64,000 nucleotides of DNA from Lysobacteraceae bacterium (GTDB lineage Bacteria; Pseudomonadota; Gammaproteobacteria; Xanthomonadales; Xanthomonadaceae), in contig JAUXUI010000045.1 in the NCBI GenBank assembly GCA_030681035.1, positions 1-64,000 of the forward strand, read 5' to 3'. Each line of letters starts with the position of its first letter. Positions within the stretch are counted from its first letter, which is position 1. The notes beneath the pieces were generated by a model, which saw nothing but the letters and a program-made list of their open reading frames with translations, was not told the origin of the DNA and did no database searches. The position numbers and the translations under genes were made by a program. Shown here piece after piece: positions 1-7,622 of the stretch.

Positions 1-231
1 GATCACCAGGATGGTGTCGGCTCCAGCCGTTCGGGCATCCTGATTAGCGCTATATCTCAGCCCAGCGGGCTTCGCCACCTTCTCCCTCCGGGACAACCAG
101 CGACTTGGCGGCTTTGCCGCCTAGTCGATTGGCTGGTAGCTCCATCAGAAGGTGGCGCGAAGCGCCGGATGAGGGTTCGACGGAGCGGAGCAAGTTCGAA
201 CCATCGCGACTTCGCCGCACCCTCACCCCAA

Positions 232-254
232 CCCCTCTCCCGGAGGGAGAGGGG
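232..254. repeat. Palindrome in a dispersed C-rich/G-rich repeat
   Basis: Bases 232-241 (CCCCTCTCCC) are the exact reverse complement of 245-254, with a 3-nt loop. A related element, with weaker symmetry, lies between bamA and lpxD near 10000-10025. Such CCCTCACCCC...GGGAGAGGGG elements are common between genes in xanthomonad-type genomes. Confidence 0.7.
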
Positions 255-288
255 AAAAGTCAGCTGAGGTTCGGCACTAATCAGGACG

Positions 289-339
289 CACGATGCACGT
301 GGGCGGGTGATTCCGTCATGGGATCGGCACAATGCAACC
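289..339. repeat. Dispersed repeat family A, copy 1
   Basis: The 24 bases at 289-312 recur identically at 1893-1916, and the similarity continues downstream: both copies carry GATCGGCACAATGCAACC and then CCCGCAC. No coding role is seen. Confidence 0.65.
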
Positions 340-375
340 CAAGGCAGCGAACCACTCGTCCCCGCACCGTATCCC

Positions 376-666
376 TCAAGCCGCAATCCGCTCGATCTGA
401 TCAACCACCTTGCCGAGTGCGCGGCGAGCCGCTTCCAGATCGTAATCTGTCTGCAAGCCAAGCCAGAACCGTTCGCTGGTCCCAAGTGCGGCGGCTAGCC
501 GCACGGCGGTATCGGCACTTACGCTGCGCTTGCCGAGCACGATTTCGTTGATGCGCCGTGGCGGTACGCGCGCGGCACGCGCGAGTGCGTTCTGGCTGAT
601 GCCGAGTGGGATCAGGAATTCCTCCAGCAGGACTTCACCGGGATGAATGTTGGCGAGGAGTTTCAT
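376..666 (-). CDS. higA: HigA-family antitoxin of a type II toxin-antitoxin module
   Basis: A 96-residue protein with the HigA/VapI-type XRE fold. It begins MKLLANIHPGEVLLEEFL, and the IHPGEVL motif is typical of HigA antitoxins. The helix-turn-helix spans roughly residues 22-60, with the recognition helix around VPPRRINEIVLGKRSVS. The family neutralises HigB and represses its own operon by binding operator DNA. It lies 15 nt downstream of higB in the same direction, the toxin-first order usual for higBA. The ATG at 666 fits the family N-terminus. Confidence 0.93.
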   Translation of the reverse strand: MKLLANIHPGEVLLEEFLIPLGISQNALARAARVPPRRINEIVLGKRSVSADTAVRLAAALGTSERFWLGLQTDYDLEAARRALGKVVDQIERIAA

Positions 667-681
667 GATGGGCCTCAGGAC

Positions 682-963
682 TCAGTGGTAGTCGACAATT
701 TGGACGTCGTGCGCGTCGGCGTCGCGCCAGCGAAAACAGATACGCCATTGGTCGTTGATCCGGACACTGTGCTGACCCTTTCGATCGCCCTTTAACGCCT
801 CCAGGCGATTGGCCGGTGGAATCCGCAGATCGTCCAGCGTGGCGGCGTTGTTGAGCATGCGCAGCTTGCGTCGGGAGACCTGCTGGATATCGGCCAGCAG
901 TCGGCGCGATCCCAAGCCGTTCCTGATCTTTTCGGTTTCCTTGTCAGCAAAGTTCCGGGTCAC
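682..963 (-). CDS. higB: HigB-family toxin (ribosome-dependent mRNA interferase)
   Basis: A 93-residue RelE/HigB-superfamily protein. Motifs include ANRLEALKGDRKG and QWRICFRWRDADAHDVQIVDYH, the basic and aromatic C-terminal signature of HigB toxins that cleave mRNA on the ribosome. The start is GTG at 963, giving MTRNFADKETEKI, which matches the usual family N-terminus. A strong sigma70-like promoter (970-998) puts the likely +1 at or near this GTG, so the transcript may be leaderless. It forms a two-gene operon with higA. Confidence 0.92.
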   Translation of the reverse strand: MTRNFADKETEKIRNGLGSRRLLADIQQVSRRKLRMLNNAATLDDLRIPPANRLEALKGDRKGQHSVRINDQWRICFRWRDADAHDVQIVDYH

Positions 964-969
964 GGACAG

Positions 970-998
970 ACAATATCGCTACGCGTTATATGACGCAA
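970..998 (-). promoter_or_regulatory. Predicted higBA promoter overlapping an operator palindrome
   Basis: On the minus strand, TTGCGT (998-993) and TATTGT (975-970) are separated by exactly 17 nt. The -35 box overlaps the palindrome ACGCA-A-TGCGT (993-1003). GCGTTAT occurs twice as a direct repeat (983-989 and 1000-1006). This arrangement suits autorepression by HigA. The role is inferred from position. Confidence 0.6.
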
Positions 999-1115
999 TG
1001 CGTTATGCCTTCTGCCACTCGGCTCCAGCCGTTCGGGCTTTGAGCCAACCTACGACCGCATTGCAGAGCGATGCCGATGGGTGATGGACGTGCAGTTGGT
1101 TGTCGATGCCAGCAA

Positions 1116-1670
1116 TCAGAACGCGATCTCAAAACCCAGGCTGATGCGATCAACATCAAAAAAACGAAACTCGTAGCGGTCCAGGTTCAGGCTCAGGTTG
1201 TAGCGCGGGTTGAAGCTGTAGCCGACGCCAATGCCGTAGTAAAGATCGGTGCGGGAACCGACCGGGCCGGCATCGCCACGATGCAAGCCACCGCGCACCT
1301 GGCCGAAAAACCCACTGTCGGCACGTGTTGTGCGTGCGGCGAGGCCGAGTTCAACGCTGTCAAGGTCGAGTTCGAGCGGCGGGCTAACCACCGCCGGGCA
1401 GAACACTCCGGGCGGACAGAAATTCCGATCTTGTTCGAATTCGCCAAACCGGTTGTAGCCGGTTTCCACTGCCAACCAGGGCAGGATGCGCCAGCCGAGG
1501 CCAGCACCAAACCCGGTTTCGCTGTTATTGCTCAACGCGCCAGTGGCGTTGCTGAGATCGGAGCTGCCGACACTGCCACGCACGTAAAAGCCGCTGTCCT
1601 GCGCATGTACAGCGCTGGCGAAAAGGCCAATAGCCAAAGCCATGGCGGTAGCAAGCAAAGGCATACGCAT
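1116..1670 (-). CDS. Small outer-membrane beta-barrel protein (OmpA-like/OMP_b-brl type)
   Basis: 184 residues from the ATG at 1670. A signal peptide of about 23 residues (MRMPLLATAMALAIGLFASA, ending VHA) precedes a mature chain of alternating strands: FYVRGSVGSSDL, GFGAGLGWRILPWLAVETGYNRFGE, LYYGIGVGYSFNPRYNL. It ends in GFEIAF, with the C-terminal phenylalanine recognised by the BAM machinery. The size suits an 8-stranded barrel. Two cysteines at CPPGVFC could form a loop disulfide. The longer open frame to 1838 is unlikely to be translated because its extra N-terminus lacks a signal. The ligand and role are unknown. Confidence 0.8.
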   Translation of the reverse strand: MRMPLLATAMALAIGLFASAVHAQDSGFYVRGSVGSSDLSNATGALSNNSETGFGAGLGWRILPWLAVETGYNRFGEFEQDRNFCPPGVFCPAVVSPPLELDLDSVELGLAARTTRADSGFFGQVRGGLHRGDAGPVGSRTDLYYGIGVGYSFNPRYNLSLNLDRYEFRFFDVDRISLGFEIAF

Positions 1671-1828
1671 ACGTCCACTCCGTGAACCTGCCGGGCTCGG
1701 CTGCAGCGCGAGTATGAGCCCAATACTGCCGCTGTCGCAATCGCGTGGAACATCGTCGGCTCCAGGGCAGCCGCCCTGCCCCAATCGCAGTGCCCAACGA
1801 GTTTCCCGGGGCGGGATGCGACCGCAGG

Positions 1829-1899
1829 ACCACCACAAACCCGCACCATCGCTACGGCAAATCCGTCAATGCGCATTGCCGCGTGGGCGACACACGATG
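1829..1899. repeat. Dispersed repeat family B, copy 1
   Basis: A stretch of about 71 bases (CCACAAACCCGCACCATCGC... to ...ACGATGCA) that recurs at 2241-2313 with few changes. Here family A follows directly. Confidence 0.7.
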
Positions 1900-1963
1900 C
1901 ACGTGGGCGGGTGATTTCGTCGCGGAATCGGCACAACGCATGTCGGATCGGCACAATGCAACC
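1893..1963. repeat. Dispersed repeat family A, copy 2
   Basis: It carries the same 24-base core as 289-312 and then a longer related tail with two GGAATCGGCACAA / GGATCGGCACAA units. It is noncoding. Confidence 0.65.
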
Positions 1964-2010
1964 GCGGGCAATGGCATGGTTGTCCCCGCACGATCGCGGC
2001 GGTGAGGTAG

Positions 2011-2045
2011 TCCCGGGTTACGGCCTGCGGCCTAACCCGGGCTAC
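2011..2045. repeat. REP-like palindrome (CCCGGGTTA ... TAACCCGGG)
   Basis: Arms at 2012-2020 and 2033-2041 are perfect reverse complements around a GC-rich loop. The same arms with a different loop occur at 14296-14330, and a half or degenerate copy starts at 2108. This is consistent with a REP/BIME-type intergenic repeat. Confidence 0.75.
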
Positions 2046-2151
2046 GAAAAGCGAAAGGCCATATCGAACGTAACCCGGAATACCCAACACGAGCAGTCGT
2101 AGCGAATGTAGCCCGGGTTAGCGCGAAGCGCGGCCCCTCCTGTGCATCCGA

Positions 2152-2194
2152 CAACTGCTCCTGCGTTGCTCTACCTCCGGCATCCATGCCGTCG
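2152..2194 (-). repeat. Inverted copy of the 17.9-kb mosaic repeat
   Basis: The reverse complement reads CGACGGCATGGATGCCGGAG, then GTAGAGCAACGCAGGAGCAG. It matches the modules that make up 17877-18043, on the opposite strand and about 16 kb away. Confidence 0.7.
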
Positions 2195-2240
2195 CCATGC
2201 ACTTGGGGCACTTGCACATCCATGTGCGGCGTAACCCGGG

Positions 2241-2313
2241 ACCGCCACAAACCCGCACCATCGCCACGGCAAATCCGTCAATGCGTTTCGCCAGGTGGGC
2301 AACTCACGATGCA
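2241..2313. repeat. Dispersed repeat family B, copy 2
   Basis: The second copy of the element at 1829-1899, about 412 bp away in direct orientation. It follows a CCCGGG half-site of the REP-like element. Confidence 0.7.
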
Positions 2314-2320
2314 GATCCGA

Positions 2321-2399
2321 GAGGTCCGAGTGGAGGTCCGAGGGTCCAGCAGGTCCGAGGGTCAGGGTCCGAGGGTCAGCAGGGGCCGAGGGTCAAGTC
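2321..2399. repeat. Degenerate tandem GGTCCGAG repeat
   Basis: Irregular tandem copies of GGTCCGAG/GGTCAGCAG. A 10-base piece at its right edge (2391-2400, GGTCAAGTCT) is duplicated on the other side of the MITE-like element. Confidence 0.6.
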
Positions 2400-2400
2400 T

Positions 2401-2572
2401 CAATACTGTTCGCTTAACCGTTCGTGGTGACCCTTCGACTCCGCTACTCGGAGCCTGTCCTGAGCTTGTCGAAGGGCTCAGGACTAAAGGCCTTGTCGAA
2501 CCACCCGTCGCCAATTGATGACCCTTCGACAGGCTCAGGGCGAACGGATGGGTGGCTAAGCGAACAGTATTG
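2401..2572. mobile_element. MITE-like 172-bp element with 16-bp terminal inverted repeats and a 10-bp flanking duplication
   Basis: Bases 2401-2416 (CAATACTGTTCGCTTA) are the exact reverse complement of 2557-2572. GGTCAAGTCT lies immediately outside both ends, at 2391-2400 and 2573-2582, as a target-site duplication would. Inside are further inverted pieces of the widespread CCTTCGACAGGCTCAGGGCGAACGG-type repeat. There is no open frame of note, so it would depend on a transposase encoded elsewhere. Confidence 0.75.
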
Positions 2573-2813
2573 GGTCAAGTCTTGCCTTTTGCCTACCGAG
2601 TGTTCGGCCCAGTCTGCGACAATGTCACCACCATCGAGCGCGATGGCAACGGCCAACCCATACTGCCGCGAGGGGTCAAGCCTCTCTGTGGCCAGCCAAC
2701 CTGCCGGCGAATCAATCTGTTGACAAGCTTTGCGCGTGGGCGCCCCCCCACAAACAGCCCCGCGTATTGCGCGCCAAGCGCACGCGCAAAGCGCAGCATC
2801 TGGCCATTCCGCC

Positions 2814-2819
2814 TATAAT
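2814..2819 (+). promoter_or_regulatory. Candidate -10 box of the frr operon
   Basis: A perfect TATAAT lies 36 nt before the frr start codon. No good -35 hexamer is present at 16-18 nt spacing, so the assignment rests on the -10 and its position alone. Confidence 0.4.
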
Positions 2820-2855
2820 CGCCGGCTTGTCCACGGCTTTACGCTGGAGCCCACC

Positions 2856-3413
2856 ATGCTCAACACCATCAAGACCGATGCCAATACCCGGATGACCAAA
2901 AGCGTTGAAGCGCTGCGTCTGGAACTCACCAAGCTGCGCACCGGCCGCGCCAGTACTGCACTGGTCGATCACCTGAAAGTCAATTACTACGGCTCGGATG
3001 TGCCGCTGTCGCAAGTTGCCAGCGTCGCCGTCAACGATGCGCGTTCACTCACCATCACGCCTTGGGAAAAGCCGATGGTGGCGGCCGTGGAAAAGGCCAT
3101 TCTGGCTTCCGACCTCGGCCTTACCCCGAACACCATGGGCACAGTGATCCGCATCAATCTGCCTGCACTCACCGAAGAGCGTCGCCGCGAGTTGTCCAAA
3201 CACGTCTCGCACGAGGGTGAAAACGCCAAGGTCGCCATCCGCAATATCCGCCGTGATGCCATGCACCAAGTCAAGGAATTGCTGAAGGAAAAGAACATCA
3301 CCGAAGACGATGCGCACCGCAGCGATGATGAAATCCAGAAGCTCACCGACCGTTTCGTCAAGGAAGTGGACGAAGTGGTACGCGCCAAGGAACAGGAACT
3401 GATGGCGGTCTGA
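2856..3413 (+). CDS. frr: Ribosome recycling factor
   Basis: 185 residues, the standard RRF length. With EF-G it splits post-termination ribosomes into subunits. The chain starts MLNTIKTDANTRMTKSVEAL and carries the family motif LRTGRAS near residue 29 (ELTKLRTGRASTALVDHL). The coiled C-terminal helix ends AKEQELMAV. The ATG at 2856 is chosen over an upstream in-frame start because it restores the family length, with TGGAG just upstream. pyrH normally precedes frr, but here the upstream 1.2 kb is repeat and MITE-like DNA. uppS follows after 27 nt. Confidence 0.97.
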   Translation: MLNTIKTDANTRMTKSVEALRLELTKLRTGRASTALVDHLKVNYYGSDVPLSQVASVAVNDARSLTITPWEKPMVAAVEKAILASDLGLTPNTMGTVIRINLPALTEERRRELSKHVSHEGENAKVAIRNIRRDAMHQVKELLKEKNITEDDAHRSDDEIQKLTDRFVKEVDEVVRAKEQELMAV

Positions 3414-3440
3414 GCCCGGATTGGCGCCACCATCACCGCC

Positions 3441-4193
3441 ATGCCTGATAACAAGCCTTCTGCGCCGTGCATCCCGCGTCACCTTGCCATCATCATGGAT
3501 GGCAATGGCCGTTGGGCAAAACAGCGTCAGCGGCCGCGCACCGTGGGGCATCGCGCCGGCGCGCGCGCGGTCAATCTGTGTATCGAGTTTTGCCTGAACG
3601 AGGGGATCGAAACCCTCACCCTGTTCGCCTTTTCCAGTGAAAACTGGCAACGGCCAAAGGATGAAGTCGGCGCATTATTGACCTTGTTTTTGCGCGCCCT
3701 GGAACGCGAAGTTGATGAACTGCACCGCCGTGGCGTGCGCTTGCGGTTCATTGGCGAGCGTGAACGCTTCCCCGATGTCATGCGCCAGCGCATGAGCGAG
3801 GCTGAACAGCAAACCCGTGCCAACACCACCTTGAATTTATGCATTGCAGCTGGTTATGGTGGGCGCAACGACATCACCCAGGCCATGCGCAAGCTGGCAG
3901 CGCAGGTAGCCGCCGGCAATCTGTCTGCCGATGCGATTACCCCGTCGCATATCAATGAAGCGCTGTGCCTTGCCGACCTGCCCGACCCCGACCTGTTCAT
4001 CCGTACCGGCGGCGATCAACGGATCAGCAATTTTTTGTTGTGGCAGTTGGCCTACACCGAATTGTGGTTCACTCCGGTGCTGTGGCCGGATATCGATGCC
4101 AGCCTGCTCCAGCAAGCGCTTGCCGACTTCGCTGCACGCGAGCGCCGGTTCGGGCTGACCAGTGAGCAGATCGCCCAAGGAAACCATACCTGA
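3441..4193 (+). CDS. uppS: (2E,6E)-farnesyl-diphosphate-specific di-trans,poly-cis-undecaprenyl-diphosphate synthase
   Basis: 250 residues. It condenses eight isopentenyl-PP units onto farnesyl-PP to make the C55 lipid carrier for peptidoglycan and O-antigen. The catalytic motif IMDGNGRWA holds the Mg-binding Asp near residue 19. FAFSSENWQRP and the C-terminal LFIRTGGDQRISNFLLWQ are both cis-prenyltransferase signatures; the latter has GGD where GGE is commoner. The TGA overlaps the cdsA ATG by one base (TGATG), indicating coupled translation. Confidence 0.97.
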   Translation: MPDNKPSAPCIPRHLAIIMDGNGRWAKQRQRPRTVGHRAGARAVNLCIEFCLNEGIETLTLFAFSSENWQRPKDEVGALLTLFLRALEREVDELHRRGVRLRFIGERERFPDVMRQRMSEAEQQTRANTTLNLCIAAGYGGRNDITQAMRKLAAQVAAGNLSADAITPSHINEALCLADLPDPDLFIRTGGDQRISNFLLWQLAYTELWFTPVLWPDIDASLLQQALADFAARERRFGLTSEQIAQGNHT

Positions 4194-5008
4194 TGCGTCA
4201 ACGAATCCTGACCGCCCTGCTGTTGTTGCCAGCAGCCATAGCCTGCGTACTTTGGCTACCCACACCCTGGCTGGGCAGTCTGGCGAGCATAATCATCTTG
4301 CTCGGCCTGTGGGAATTGACTCACTTGATTGGCCTGCAAACACTGACCACTCGCCTCGCCTACCTCGCTGCAAACGTCGCGGTCATGTGTTGGCTGGTCT
4401 GGTCGGTCTGGCTTGGACTAGCGCTGGGGATGGTCGTTATCGGCGCGGCGTTCTGGCTGCTGGTACCCCTCTGGCTCGCCAATCCTGGTGCTTTTGCCGG
4501 GCACTCCCGGCAGCATGTCGCGATCAAATTGCTGGCTGGTTCACTGGCGGCAATTCCGGCGTGGTCGGCACTGTTGCTGCTGCATGGCGATGGTGCGCTG
4601 GGGCCGCGCTGGGCATTGCTGGCGTTGGCTTCAGTTTGGGCCGCTGACAGCTTTGCCTTCTTCTCCGGCAGCCGTTGGGGCCGCCGCAAGTTGGCGCCAA
4701 AAATCAGCCCGGGGAAAACCTGGGCTGGCCTCTGGGGCGGGCTGGCGGGCTGCGTGCTGATCACCCTGATCGCTGCACCGGCGCTGGGCCTGGGTTGGCT
4801 GGAGATACCCGCACTGGCATTGCTGGCGCTGGTCACTGGGGTGTTCTCGGTATTCGGTGATCTGCTCGAAAGCGTGTTCAAGCGCCAGGCCGGCAGCAAG
4901 GATTCCGGCGCGCTGATTCCCGGCCACGGCGGGGTGCTTGATCGCATCGACAGCCTGCTTGCCGCACTACCGGTGTTCGTGGTGTTCAAACTGCTGCTCG
5001 GGCTGTGA
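4193..5008 (+). CDS. cdsA: Phosphatidate cytidylyltransferase (CDP-diacylglycerol synthase)
   Basis: 271 residues with about eight membrane segments. It makes CDP-diacylglycerol from phosphatidate and CTP, the branch point of phospholipid synthesis at the inner membrane. The CDS signature is present near the C-terminus ([20 protein letters not shown] followed by GVLDRIDSL), with the conserved Asp pair. [20 protein letters not shown] is the conserved cytoplasmic loop. It overlaps uppS by 1 nt and dxr by 4 nt. Confidence 0.96.
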   Translation: MRQRILTALLLLPAAIACVLWLPTPWLGSLASIIILLGLWELTHLIGLQTLTTRLAYLAANVAVMCWLVWSVWLGLALGMVVIGAAFWLLVPLWLANPGAFAGHSRQHVAIKLLAGSLAAIPAWSALLLLHGDGALGPRWALLALASVWAADSFAFFSGSRWGRRKLAPKISPGKTWAGLWGGLAGCVLITLIAAPALGLGWLEIPALALLALVTGVFSVFGDLLESVFKRQAGSKDSGALIPGHGGVLDRIDSLLAALPVFVVFKLLLGL

Positions 5009-6189
5009 GCGCAAAACGTCGTATTGCCGTACTGGGTGCTACCGGTTCCATCGGTAGCTCGGCGCTGGACGTTATCGCCCGCCATCCCGAGCGTTTTCAG
5101 GTGACCACGCTAAGCGCACATCGCGGCGTAGATGCGTTGCTGGCTCTGTGCCAAAAGTTTCAACCGCAACGCGCGGTGATCGCGGATTGCGCCTTGCTGG
5201 ACACTCTGGCTGCTGGCCTGCGCGCGGCCGGGCTGACCACTGAGCCGCTGGCCGGGCCCGATGCGCTGATTGCCGCCGCCACAGCGAGCGACACCGACAC
5301 CGTGATCGCCGCCATCGTCGGCGCCGCTGGCATGGCATCAACACTGGCCGCAGCACAGGCCGGCAAACGGCTGTTGTTGGCCAACAAGGAATCGGTAGTG
5401 CTTGCCGGCGCCCTGTTGATGGATGCCGCCGCGCGCAGTGGCGCACAAATCATCCCGATCGACAGCGAGCACAATGCGATTTTTCAGTGTTTGCCTGTGG
5501 CTGGTGATCGGCTCAAAGGCGTGCGGCGGCTGGTGTTGACCGCCTCCGGTGGCCCCTTCCGTGGCAAGCAACGCGCCGATCTGGAAACGATTACTCCCGA
5601 GCAGGCCTGCGCCCATCCCAACTGGGTGATGGGACGCAAAATATCGGTCGATTCCGCCACCTTGATGAACAAGGGCCTGGAAGTCATCGAGGCCCACTGG
5701 TTGTTCGGTCTGCCACCCGAGCGCATTGAAGTGCTGGTACACCCGCAGAGCATCGTACACTCGCTGGTTGATTACGCGGATGGCTCGATGCTGGCCCAGC
5801 TTGGCCTGCCCGACATGCGCACGGCGCTGGCACAGGCGCTGGCCTGGCCCGAGCGGGTCGAGTCTGGCGTTGGCGCACTGGATCTGGCACGTCTGGGCCA
5901 CCTGGATTTCGAGCTACCCGACCGGCTAACGTTTCCTTGCCTCGATCTGGCTTACCATGCGCTGCAACTGGGCGGCACCGCCGGCGCGATTGTCAATGCG
6001 GCCAATGAAGTGGCCGTTTCAGCGTTTCTTCAGGGGCAATTGTGTTTCCTTGGCATTCCCGAGTTGATCGCGCGCACTCTTGACAAGGTGCCAGTCACGG
6101 CGGCCGACAACATCGACGCATTGCTTGCCGCCGATCACGCATCTCGCACAGCCGCCACCCACCATCTGAATATTCTGGAATCCAACTGA
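5005..6189 (+). CDS. dxr: 1-deoxy-D-xylulose-5-phosphate reductoisomerase
   Basis: 394 residues. It converts DXP to MEP with NADPH and a divalent metal, the committed step of the MEP isoprenoid pathway that feeds UppS. The Rossmann motif [13 protein letters not shown] lies near residue 11. The metal-site segment is [14 protein letters not shown], followed by the lid SGGPFRGK and then [19 protein letters not shown]. The start is GTG at 5005 inside GTGA, overlapping the cdsA stop; no later start keeps the Rossmann strand. Confidence 0.97.
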   Translation: MSAKRRIAVLGATGSIGSSALDVIARHPERFQVTTLSAHRGVDALLALCQKFQPQRAVIADCALLDTLAAGLRAAGLTTEPLAGPDALIAAATASDTDTVIAAIVGAAGMASTLAAAQAGKRLLLANKESVVLAGALLMDAAARSGAQIIPIDSEHNAIFQCLPVAGDRLKGVRRLVLTASGGPFRGKQRADLETITPEQACAHPNWVMGRKISVDSATLMNKGLEVIEAHWLFGLPPERIEVLVHPQSIVHSLVDYADGSMLAQLGLPDMRTALAQALAWPERVESGVGALDLARLGHLDFELPDRLTFPCLDLAYHALQLGGTAGAIVNAANEVAVSAFLQGQLCFLGIPELIARTLDKVPVTAADNIDALLAADHASRTAATHHLNILESN

Positions 6190-6191
6190 TC

Positions 6192-7541
6192 ATGCAGACA
6201 TTTTTTGGCTCGGTATGGTGGTTGATCGTCAGCCTCGGCATTTTGGTGACCTTCCACGAATTCGGTCATTTCTGGGTGGCGCGCAAGTTTGGCATCAAGG
6301 TGCTGCGCTTCTCGGTCGGTTTTGGTGCGCCATTGTGGCGCCGGCTCGGGCGCGATGGCACCGAGTACCAGATCGCGGCCATCCCGCTTGGCGGTTACGT
6401 CAAGATGCTCGACGAACGCGAACAAGAGGTAAGCCCCGAAGACCTACCCCACGCCTTCAACCGCAAACCGGTGATGCAGCGCATTGCCGTGGTGGCGGCT
6501 GGCCCGGTATTCAATCTGTTGCTGTGTGTGGCGCTGTTGTGGTTGATGTATCTGGTTGGCAAACCCGATTACCTGCCGCTAGTCGGTCGCGCTGAGGGCA
6601 TCGCAGCTGCTGCTGGCCTGAGCCATGGCGACCGTCTGCTCACAATCGATGGCCTGCCGACGCCCACCTGGACCGATGCCGCTTTTGCACTCTCGCAGGC
6701 AGCGGGTGAGCGCAAGCCGGTAAAAATCGAGTTTGAGCTGACTTCAGGCACACGCTTGCAACGCGACCTGATGCTGGACCGCCTCGGCCCGGATACCAAA
6801 CCTTCGCGCATCATGCAGGCTGTTGGCCTGACACCACGCCAGTTCTTGCTGCCGCCGATCATCGGCACGCTGGCAGCAGACAGCGCCGCCAATGGCCTGC
6901 TGCAAGTGGGCGACCAGATCACGCGGATTGGCAGCCATCCCATTGATTCCTGGGATCAGGTCAGCAACGCGATCCAGACCGATACGACGGCCGATGCACC
7001 ACTACAGATCGTGGTGCGCCGTGCTGGCGATGTGCTGAACCTTGCGATCCAGCCGCGGCTGGATGACAGTGGCGAAACCCCGCGCTGGATTCTCGGCATT
7101 ACGCCGCAAGCCGCTGAAGCCGCCTATGACACGGTGCTGCGTCATGGCCCGGTTGATGCGCTTGCCGCCAGCTTGGGCGAAACCTGGCGCCTTGCCGGCG
7201 GAACGCTGACCATGCTGGGGCAAATGCTCACCGGCAAAGCGTCGATTCACAACCTCTCGGGGCCGCTCAGCATCGCCCAGTACGCCAATGCCTCGGCGCA
7301 ACTCGGCCTGGCCTGGTTCCTGTTTTTTCTGGCACTTATGTCGCTCAGTCTTGGCATAATCAACCTGCTGCCGATCCCGATACTGGATGGCGGGCACTTG
7401 CTGTATTACCTTATCGAACTGGTCAAGGGCTCTCCGGTCAGTGAGCGTGCGATGATAACGGGCCAATACGTGGGCCTGACACTGTTGGTTGGCCTGATGG
7501 GACTGGCCTTTTACAGTGACATTGTGCGCATATTTACCTAA
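6192..7541 (+). CDS. rseP: Site-2 metalloprotease RseP (regulated intramembrane proteolysis)
   Basis: 449 residues. The zinc motif HEFGH lies at residues 22-26 in the first membrane segment, and the LDGGH motif (IPILDGGHLLYYLIE) in the third. Two PDZ domains occupy roughly residues 120-300. RseP makes the second cut in the membrane anti-sigma factor RseA and clears signal-peptide remnants. It starts 2 nt after dxr, and the dxr-rseP-bamA order is conserved in proteobacteria. Confidence 0.96.
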   Translation: MQTFFGSVWWLIVSLGILVTFHEFGHFWVARKFGIKVLRFSVGFGAPLWRRLGRDGTEYQIAAIPLGGYVKMLDEREQEVSPEDLPHAFNRKPVMQRIAVVAAGPVFNLLLCVALLWLMYLVGKPDYLPLVGRAEGIAAAAGLSHGDRLLTIDGLPTPTWTDAAFALSQAAGERKPVKIEFELTSGTRLQRDLMLDRLGPDTKPSRIMQAVGLTPRQFLLPPIIGTLAADSAANGLLQVGDQITRIGSHPIDSWDQVSNAIQTDTTADAPLQIVVRRAGDVLNLAIQPRLDDSGETPRWILGITPQAAEAAYDTVLRHGPVDALAASLGETWRLAGGTLTMLGQMLTGKASIHNLSGPLSIAQYANASAQLGLAWFLFFLALMSLSLGIINLLPIPILDGGHLLYYLIELVKGSPVSERAMITGQYVGLTLLVGLMGLAFYSDIVRIFT

Positions 7542-7622
7542 ACAACCGCTTGCCAGGCCCGCTGTAGCAAACCTGACACACACAGGGATGGCATAACGCC
7601 ACCCGCTAATCGGATTTGACGG

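Larger units (their letters stand above)
1..375. other. No gene; repeat-bearing spacer
   Basis: I see no convincing gene here. The open frames on both strands have low-complexity, repeat-derived translations without any family motif. The stretch contains a palindrome at 232-254 and a copy of a dispersed repeat at 289-339, both described separately. It lies downstream of the higBA pair, which is transcribed towards it. Confidence 0.6.

Noticed and set aside
57..551. Long open frames on both strands at the left end
   Set aside because: Translations are low-complexity and run through the palindrome and family A repeat; no family motif and no ribosome site.
2710..2725. TTGACA at 2719 as the -35 of the frr promoter
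   Set aside because: It is about 90 nt from the TATAAT, far beyond the usable spacing, and no -10 is found at 17 nt.
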